Positions 1 through 4,600 of a DNA stretch of 5,570 nt are shown here, piece after piece. The position numbers and the translations under genes were made by a program. Positions within the stretch are counted from its first letter, which is position 1; the number at the start of each line of letters is the position of its first letter. This DNA comes from Treponema sp. (lineage in GTDB: Bacteria > Spirochaetota > Spirochaetia > Treponematales > Breznakiellaceae), in NCBI GenBank assembly GCA_031258265.1, contig JAIRNB010000168.1:1-5570 (forward strand). The letters run 5' to 3'. The notes below the pieces were generated by a model. The model had not been told where the DNA came from. It was given only the letters and a program-made list of their open reading frames with translations, and ran no database searches.

Positions 1-33
1 AGAGCAATGAGCAGATTCGGGATTTGGGCGCAT

Positions 34-123
34 CCCCGCCTGCGGCGGGGACCGGGCTTTCCGCTCCAATTCCTCACAAACCGCTTAGCGGTTTGCTCCG
101 GGATTTCCGCTGCAATCCCTTGC
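34..123. repeat. Structured intergenic repeat: hairpins plus imperfect direct repeat
   Basis: Seen directly: a perfect 7-bp stem (CCCCGCC 34-40 with GGCGGGG 44-50, loop TGC) is followed by two related 26-nt segments at 52-77 and 98-123 that match at 21 of 26 positions. Both begin CCGGG and share TTTCCGCT and CAAT blocks. Between and partly overlapping them lies a perfect 8-bp stem (CAAACCGC 77-84 with GCGGTTTG 88-95, loop TTA). The arrangement is a direct repeat around a palindrome. From memory, similar TTTCCGCTCCAAT-type intergenic repeats occur in unrelated bacterial genomes and give rise to spurious short ORFs; I cannot verify that here. The + strand open frames over it (7-204, 24-281) carry no ribosome binding site and simply translate the repeat. 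Confidence 0.7.
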
Positions 124-284
124 GCGGCATGGTGGCAGAGCCGTTTGCCCTATTGCCCATCACAACGGGAAGGCGTATACTACAGTGCAGGATGCCCGGA
201 ATGATGCTGTTCGGGCATAAAGAAGTTATGTGCCATTTGGAATGCCCCAAATTTTTTAGAAAAAAGCCGTTGACAAAATGAAGA

Positions 285-306
285 ACCCAGGAGCAAGCTC
301 CTGGGT
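285..306. repeat. 22-nt perfect palindrome (copy A of GGAGCAAGCTCC element)
   Basis: The left arm ACCCAGGAGC (285-294) is perfectly complementary to the right arm GCTCCTGGGT (297-306), with AA between them. In RNA this would fold as a 9-bp stem with a CAAG tetraloop. No U-run follows (the next bases are ATCTTCG), so it does not look like an intrinsic terminator. The 12-nt core GGAGCAAGCTCC (290-301) recurs at 400-411, and in both places it is followed, after one variable base, by GGGTAT. That suggests copies of one small dispersed element. Confidence 0.75.
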
Positions 307-338
307 ATCTTCGTTGGATAGGAAATTTATTGTACTGG

Positions 339-427
339 CCGGGGCCATACCCCGATCCAAAAGACGGTTTACCACATTTTCGGTGGTGGTAAATTTTCCG
401 GAGCAAGCTCCGGGGTATGGACCCCGG
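339..427. repeat. Composite inverted repeat with internal stem
   Basis: The 16-nt arm CCGGGGCCATACCCCG (339-354) is the reverse complement of CGGGGTATGGACCCCGG (411-427), except for one extra base in the right arm. Nested between them is a second stem, TTTACCAC (368-375) with GTGGTAAA (386-393), loop of 10 nt. A palindrome at 398-413 overlaps the right arm. Alternative folds therefore compete. The design resembles a small non-coding palindromic repeat unit or a remnant of a miniature mobile element. I see no target-site duplication that would prove insertion. Confidence 0.6.
398..413. repeat. Perfect palindrome (copy B of GGAGCAAGCTCC element)
   Basis: CCGGAGC (398-404), AA, GCTCCGG (407-413) form a perfect 7-bp dyad, or a 6-bp stem with CAAG tetraloop. 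It shares the 12-nt core and the downstream GGGTAT with the palindrome at 285-306. The flanking base pair differs in a compensatory way: A-T pairs next to the core in copy A are C-G pairs here, so pairing is kept. That favours conservation of the structure rather than the exact sequence, though two copies are thin evidence. Confidence 0.65.
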
Positions 428-800
428 CTTCCAATCAAAGTGTCCAGCCTGAAACAAACCATCGATCCTAACCTTCCCCATTGGGCACAGTCATGGGTCT
501 CATCTCAAGAATAACGCTGAAAACACTGGGTACCGGCTTACTAATACACAGTTTTTTTCAGGCCCGCTTCCCGAAACCTAAAAAAACAAACAGGGGCATA
601 CCAAAGTCTCCTGGCTTATGGGCCGGACCCCCGGTCCGGTTTCCCGCCGGCCTTCCCGAACTTGCGGTCCAGTGGCCGTTTGCGACGGTTTTTCCCAATC
701 ACAGTTACGGGCTAGCAGGGGAATCCCGGCATAAACCGGCCGCCCCTTTCCTCTGAAGTACGCCGCTTATTATTAAAGCGCCCTCTCCCGAATTTGTCAA
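428..800. other. Intergenic stretch without a supported gene
   Basis: No open frame here has both a ribosome binding site and a plausible protein sequence. The frame open from 481 to 756 starts at a TTG, has no purine-rich leader and reads as low-complexity Pro/Gly-rich sequence. The only clear structure is the hairpin listed at 623-639. Weaker dyads are CCGT/ACGG followed by TTTTT (676-693, only 4 bp), AGGGG/CCCCT enclosing CCGG/CCGG (717-747), and CGCTT/AAGCG (764-780). No tRNA, rRNA or promoter with both -35 and -10 boxes was recognised. Confidence 0.55.
623..639. repeat. GC-rich hairpin
   Basis: CCGGACC (623-629) pairs perfectly with GGTCCGG (633-639) across a CCC loop, and G-T pairs could add up to two more. 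It is followed by TTTCCC, which is too short and mixed for a convincing intrinsic terminator. It probably belongs to the same class of palindromic intergenic DNA as the elements at 34-427. Confidence 0.5.
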
Positions 801-849
801 GGTGGAAATTCAGCGGCAATTCTCATTTTAACCGCAAATTTCAACCACC
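801..849. promoter_or_regulatory. Imperfect 14-bp dyad upstream of the small ORF
   Basis: Three collinear pairing blocks are seen: GGTGG (801-805) with CCACC (845-849), AAATT (806-810) with AATTT (837-841), and GCGG (813-816) with CCGC (832-835). The loop is 15 nt and AT-rich. Small asymmetric bulges (CA on the left, A and CAA on the right) interrupt the stem. It lies 118 nt before the chosen start of the 967 ORF, so it could be a leader structure or an operator. It could equally be the end of the upstream repeat-rich zone. No known regulator is assigned. Confidence 0.35.
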
Positions 850-890
850 AACGGTGCGCGCGCGTTCCCGAGCCTTGTGGGGATCCATGG

Positions 891-907
891 GGAGGTGACA
901 TTTGTCA
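891..907 (+). promoter_or_regulatory. SD-like GGAGGTGA overlapping a TGACA-TT-TGTCA dyad
   Basis: A strong Shine-Dalgarno-like GGAGGTGA (891-898) overlaps a 12-nt perfect inverted repeat, TGACA-TT-TGTCA (896-907). The next in-frame possible start is GTG at 910-912, in the same frame as the small ORF. Initiation there would add 19 residues to its N terminus. The dyad could be a protein-binding site, or chance symmetry next to an alternative ribosome binding site. I prefer the downstream start at 967 because its spacing and leader are better. Confidence 0.35.
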
Positions 908-934
908 TTGTGACTAAAGCAAAACGGCGTTTCG

Positions 935-951
935 CCCCCGTAGAGGGGGTA
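935..951. repeat. 17-nt hairpin repeat, copy 1
   Basis: CCCCCGTAGAGGGGGTA contains a perfect 5-bp C/G stem (935-939 with 945-949) with a GTAGA loop. The identical 17 nt occur at 1435-1451, exactly 500 bp further on. This copy abuts the AAAAGGAGG ribosome binding site of the small ORF, so if it folds in mRNA it ends 5 nt before the GGAGG core. It could be a translational control element, or just a dispersed repeat that landed there. Confidence 0.6.
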
Positions 952-959
952 AAAGGAGG
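951..959 (+). promoter_or_regulatory. Ribosome binding site of the 967 ORF
   Basis: AAAAGGAGG (951-959) is a near-perfect anti-16S match and lies 7 nt before ATG 967. It is the strongest translation signal in the left part of the window. It decides the start of the small ORF in favour of 967 over the in-frame ATG at 877, which has only a weak purine leader. Confidence 0.7.
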
Positions 960-966
960 CAATACT

Positions 967-1146
967 ATGCCCAAGTCCAAAAAATTTTATCCCCCCATCT
1001 CGATTACGTGTTCGGAGGAGTTCGACCGCCTGATCATCGTCGACCCCCACCTCAGGCGGCGGTTCAACGACGACAAGATTGGGATCCTCGACCTGTGCCT
1101 GTATCTCAAGAGCAGGCTCTGCATCGACGTTGAAATACAGAATTGA
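967..1146 (+). CDS. Small hypothetical protein, 59 aa, probably cut short by a frameshift
   Basis: I do not recognise this family. The ORF from ATG 967 encodes 59 residues beginning MPKSKKFYPPISI. It is basic at the N terminus, then has an acidic and hydrophobic middle (EEFDRLIIVDP), an Arg-rich patch (HLRRRF) and a predicted helix around residues 38-52 with hydrophobic spacing (IGILDLCLYL). No signal peptide or membrane span is visible. Translation is supported by AAAAGGAGG 7 nt upstream. The frame ends at TGA 1144-1146, yet the +1 frame continues directly with a highly charged helix-like stretch to 1210, so the intact product may be about 80 residues. The start could also be GTG 910 or ATG 877, giving 78 or 89 residues. 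A minus-strand open frame (841-1224) overlaps it, but I consider that one a shadow. A cytoplasmic small protein is an inference only. Confidence 0.55.
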   Translation: MPKSKKFYPPISITCSEEFDRLIIVDPHLRRRFNDDKIGILDLCLYLKSRLCIDVEIQN

Positions 1147-1210
1147 AGAAAAGGACCGGGCGCTCGAAGAACTTAGGCGAAAGCTGCGGGAAGCCGGCAT
1201 AGACGCTTGA
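1130..1210 (+). pseudogene. Out-of-frame C-terminal tail of the small ORF (coiled-coil-like)
   Basis: In the +1 frame relative to the 967 ORF, codons after the overlap read KYRIEEKDRALEELRRKL and end REAGIDA before TGA 1208-1210. This is 26 codons if counted from TTG 1130, with the alternating charge and Leu spacing typical of an amphipathic helix or coiled coil. No ribosome binding site precedes TTG 1130, and the frame upstream of it (from the stop at 1031-1033) is low-quality Ser/Thr/Gly sequence. It therefore makes sense as the displaced end of the 967 ORF. A one-base skip around 1141 (CAG-A-ATT) would join the two into a protein of about 80 residues. The cause could be a mutation, a sequencing error or programmed +1 frameshifting. 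A separate 26-aa peptide is less likely. Confidence 0.45.
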
Positions 1211-1235
1211 AACGGCCCCCCCATGGCTGCCGTTT
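1210..1235 (+). terminator. Candidate stem-loop terminator after the small ORF
   Basis: AAACGGC (1210-1216) pairs perfectly with GCCGTTT (1229-1235) around a 12-nt loop. It begins at the last base of the TGA that ends the +1-frame tail. The T tract is short (TTTATACA, with CTTTTT a little further on at 1244-1249), so termination would be weak. Its position right after the displaced stop supports the idea that the transcription unit includes the tail. A second dyad, TTGAGGCAA with TTGCGTCAA (1248-1268, one mismatch), follows and may contribute. Confidence 0.35.
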
Positions 1236-1418
1236 ATACACATCTTTTTGAGGCAATCCTTGCGTCAAATTACTGACTTTTCACACGACGCGGAGTGATT
1301 TCTCATCATGCAAAACCTAAGGATCCAATCATTTTCAGCCAAACACCAAAGCCATGCGCCCAGGCTCCCTATGGGCCCGTTGGGTCTCTATGCGTCCCCG
1401 GAAACCCAAGCGGGGGCG
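1236..1418. other. Intergenic gap, no gene seen
   Basis: Open frames from 1295 and 1308 run rightwards into the hairpin cluster, lack ribosome binding sites and give Gly/Pro-rich sequence typical of translated repeats. Apart from the one-mismatch dyad at 1248-1268 I see no structure or signal here. Confidence 0.5.
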
Positions 1419-1419
1419 T

Positions 1420-1498
1420 TACGGGGGGTGGAACCCCCCGTAGAGGGGGTAGCGGAAGACCCGCTTGCGGGGCTGGAGCGAGGGGGAGGCTTCCCCCT
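1420..1498. repeat. Cluster of GC-rich hairpins containing the second 17-nt repeat copy
   Basis: Three hairpins follow one another. TACGGGGGG (1420-1428) pairs perfectly with CCCCCCGTA (1434-1442), 9 bp, loop TGGAA. CCCG (1460-1463) pairs with CGGG (1468-1471). AGGGGGA (1481-1487) pairs with TCCCCCT (1492-1498), loop GGCT. The segment 1435-1451 is identical to 935-951 and can form either its own 5-bp GTAGA-loop hairpin or the longer 9-bp stem, which are mutually exclusive folds. The sequence style (G/C runs, gaacccccc, gggaggcttccccc) resembles dispersed palindromic intergenic repeats that I recall from large spirochaete genomes, though I cannot confirm it. It lies about 190-270 nt upstream of the large gene. 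Confidence 0.65.
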
Positions 1499-1539
1499 TC
1501 CTGCTAAAACCGCTTATATTTGGGCCCTTTTCTGCCGAT

Positions 1540-1560
1540 AGTGTAGAGATTATCTATACT
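1540..1560 (+). promoter_or_regulatory. Dyad with TATACT -10-like box upstream of the large gene
   Basis: AGTGTAGA (1540-1547) and TCTATACT (1553-1560) form an 8-bp inverted repeat with one G-T wobble, loop GATTA. The right arm ends in TATACT (1555-1560), five of six to the consensus -10 hexamer. A matching -35 is poor: CTGCCG at 1532-1537 with 17-nt spacing has three of six. It lies 127 nt upstream of ATG 1687. The combination could be a promoter overlapping an operator, which is inference only. A hairpin follows at once (1565-1580). Confidence 0.35.
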
Positions 1561-1564
1561 CTCA

Positions 1565-1580
1565 GCGGCCGGAGGGCCGC
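1565..1580. repeat. GC hairpin in the leader of the large gene
   Basis: GCGGCC (1565-1570) pairs perfectly with GGCCGC (1575-1580) with a GGAG tetraloop. If transcription starts near 1567, this hairpin would sit at or near the 5' end of the mRNA. If transcription comes from further upstream, it would be an internal leader structure. There is no T-run after it, so it is not a terminator by itself. Confidence 0.45.
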
Positions 1581-1674
1581 GGGTGAACCGGGCTTCGGAG
1601 GAAGGCGGATTTTTGTGAAAAATGGCGGTTTCTATCTTTCTTTTATGGTGTTTTTTTACTAGACTCTCACTGAC

Positions 1675-1680
1675 AAGGAG
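1675..1680 (+). promoter_or_regulatory. Ribosome binding site of the large gene
   Basis: AAGGAG (1675-1680) is 6 nt before ATG 1687. The in-frame stop TAG at 1660-1662 rules out any earlier start in this frame. ATG 1693 (residue 3) is possible but less well spaced. Confidence 0.85.
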
Positions 1681-1686
1681 CTCCGA

Positions 1687-4600
1687 ATGAATATGAAGGC
1701 TGGGATTTTTGGCCTGATTTTTAAATTTATCCTGTTATGTCTCTGCCCGGTATACGGGCTCTTATTTTCAGGGGGTCCTCTCTGGGCGCACGGCAAACAG
1801 GAAAACTGGCTTCCTGTGGACGGCCAGGAAATATGGCAGAAAGAATACGATATTGCCGGCCTTGACCGGGGCAAACATAACTTTTTGATCCGCGCCAGGG
1901 ACTCTGCGGGGAACGAAACCATAGACGGGCCCTACAACATCGTGGTGGACCCCAACGCGGGGCTTCCCGTCGCCCGGATCGTCTATCCCGACGCCAACGC
2001 GGTGATACGCGCTGACACGGACTTTCTGGGGGTGGCCAGCGGGCGGTTCGGGGTGGACCGGGTTACGGTCCGTCTGGACGACCAGGCGCCGGTGACCACC
2101 GAGGGCGCGGAATACTGGAAGTTCCACGTCACCACCTTCGCCCAGGACGTTACCCTGGCAAGCGGCGCCACCCAGGAGCGGATCCTCCAGGAAGGCAGGC
2201 ACACCCTCCACGTCAAGGCCCAGGACGCTAAGGGGGCGGAGGGGCCGGAGCTCAGCATACCCTTTGTGTACGACCGCACCCCCCCCTCGATAGAGTTCAC
2301 GGGTATGGAAACGGGCCAACTGGTGTCGGGCAATGTCAGGCTCCAGGGAACGGCCTACGATCTGAACGACGTGGCCGCGGTGGAATTCAGCCCCGACGGG
2401 GGAGAGACCTTCTTTGATATGGAATTCACCATAGACAGGAGGGACCCCCACAGGGTCAACTTTTCCTATCCCTTTAATACCACCAGGCTGCCCGACGGCC
2501 AGGTCTTCTTCCAGGTGCGGGCCACGGACACCACGGGTCTGACCAGCGCCCAGCCCTATCTGTTCTACGTGGACAACGAGGCGCCGGTTATCCAGATCCT
2601 CTCCCCCGCGGAGGGGGAAGATTCCCTGGGCGCCACCAGGGTAACGGGGAGGATCCACGACGCGGTGGGGCTTTCCCAGTTTTACTACGAATGGGTGGGG
2701 GAAACCCACGAAATTCCCATACGGCCCGGGGACCCCTATTGGGACATTAACCTGAACATCTCCTACCAGAACCGCAACCCCATACTCCGGGTAACCGCGG
2801 TGGACAAGAGCAACAATCAGACCGTAATTGTCAAGCGGTTTACGGACAACCGCAGGGTAAAAACCCCGGCGGTGCAGATAGACGGCTATTCCTCCGGCGT
2901 TATGAGCCTGGCGCAGGACCAGTCCATCTTCGGGCGCATAGCCCCGGGATTCATCCCCTTTTCGATCATCATGGAAGGCAGGGTGGAGGAGCTCCCCGCT
3001 CAGCCGAGTTTCCGTATTTCCCCGGATATGATCCCCCAGGGAAGGCGCACCATACGGCTCTGGGCCAAGGCCGAGGACGGCACCGTGGGCTCCCCCTTTA
3101 CCCTGCGGGTCAACAAATCAGCGGAGGGCGCGGCCCTGGACAACAGGCCCTCCCCCATTATCGTAAGCAGCCACAAAGTCTACGACTATGTCCGGGGCAG
3201 CCAGGCCGTCCTCCGGGGTCATATAGGCCAGCAGAGCTTTAGCGGGGGCGCGGCCGGGGTGGACGCTTCCATCCTGGAGGCGCTCTCCTCCATGGTGGAT
3301 ATTGACGAAGCCGCCAGCCTGCTGGAAAGCCTCGGCGCCGAAGATTCGACCCCCGCCGCGCCGACTACGCTGAACGAAATTGCCTACGCGACCCTTGTCG
3401 CTCAGGGCGGCCCCTTTAGAATGGAATACCGGCTTAACCCCCAGGCCGCCTGGACTGCCCTGGGCGTCCGGGGGGACGGCAGTTTTGAGCTTCCCATTGA
3501 ATTGAACGGCTTTAGGGAAGGGCCCATACACCTGGAAATACGGACCATCCAGCGGGACACCCCGGCTATTCCCCTGTACTTCCCCCTGAACCGGGCCGAA
3601 ACGGAGCCGGAGGTGGAGTTTATCACCCCCATCCAGGACGGAACGCCGGTGAACGGCTCCATTACCATCACCGGCAAGGTTCATTCCTACGTTCCGGTCA
3701 CCGCCATTGATTTTACCACCGACAACATCCTCTTTACCCCCATTCCCATGAAGGCGGGTTTCCAGAAGTACGAGTTCTCCACCCTCTTTGACTTTACCGC
3801 CATGGAACGGGCGGGGGGGTCCCTCTCCATCCGGGTAACGGACAAAAACAACGCCGCCTTCCTGACCCCCCTGAACGTGCCGGTGGACGCGAAAACCGAC
3901 GGCCCGGTGGTCACCTACAACGAGCCCCTGGACTTCGCGGTGATCACCGAGGACCTGCAGATCACCGGCCTTTCCATGGACGACGACGCGGTCTACGGCG
4001 TCTATTGGCGGCTCCTCAAAAAGCAGGAGGACGCGGCCCTGAAAACCACGGCCTTCGCCTGGGCCGAGGACCTGAGGGAACCTTCGCCCCTTACCGCGGA
4101 CTTTACCTTCATTCCAACCAGCGACTCCTTCCAGGTGGATATTCCCATAGAGTACCTCTCAGACGGCGAATGGCAGATCGAAATTTTCGGGGAGGATATT
4201 TACGGCATCCAGGGCGAGGTGTACGCCAGGACTATTCGGGTAAGCACCGCGGATCCCAAGGTGGCCCTGACGACTCCGGTTATGACCGTATATAACCGGG
4301 GCGTCATATACCTCCAGGGAACCGCCAGCGACCGGAACGGCATTGCCGGGGTCTGGGTTTCCATAGACAACGGCAATACCTATCAGCAGACCGAGGGCCA
4401 GGAGGACTGGCGGCTCACCCTGAACACCAACTTCTATGCCGACGGCGAATACGCCCTGCTCATGCGCGCCAGGGACCGCTACGGCCGGGAAACCATAGAC
4501 AGCGCCATGATCAACATAGACAACACCCCCCCGGAAATGACCTTCCAGGTTCCCTACGACGACGCCCTGGTGGGGGATACCCTGGACATAGCCGCCCGCA

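Noticed and set aside
270..275. Perfect TTGACA -35 hexamer
   Set aside because: No -10-like hexamer lies at 16-18 nt spacing (that interval falls in the 285-306 palindrome), and no gene follows nearby.
74..481. Minus-strand open frame of 135 codons in the left repeat zone
   Set aside because: It contains YPGACSW and, in another frame, YPGACSG, which are translations of the two palindromes. It is repeat DNA rather than a gene.
676..693. CCGT/ACGG stem followed by TTTTT, terminator-like
   Set aside because: The stem is only 4 bp, and no gene is seen that it would terminate.
481..756. Plus-strand open frame of 91 codons
   Set aside because: It starts at TTG without a Shine-Dalgarno sequence, has Pro/Gly/Phe-rich composition, and runs through a GC hairpin.
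841..1224. Minus-strand open frame of 127 codons covering the small ORF and its tail
   Set aside because: It spans both plus-strand frames without interruption, which is noteworthy, but its product is Ser-rich then Val/Pro/Asp-rich without a recognisable domain. The plus strand has the far better ribosome binding site and a more protein-like sequence.
1295..1541. Overlapping plus-strand open frames of 70 and 77 codons
   Set aside because: Both translate the hairpin cluster, lack ribosome binding sites and show Gly/Arg/Pro-rich repeat-derived sequence.
1738..1748. Possible lipobox at C18 or C20 of the large protein
   Set aside because: Both cysteines are preceded by Leu at -1, which even the relaxed spirochaetal lipobox rarely allows, and a signal peptidase I site at LWA (32-34) explains the N terminus better.
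1768..2709. Minus-strand open frame of 313 codons opposite the large gene
   Set aside because: It has no ribosome binding site I can see and reads as Gly/Val/His/Pro-rich low-quality protein. It lies fully opposite a frame with clear Ig-like domain motifs, so it is a by-product of GC-rich codon use.
3118..3684. Minus-strand open frame of 188 codons
   Set aside because: It is antisense to the large gene and has no family resemblance or start signal.
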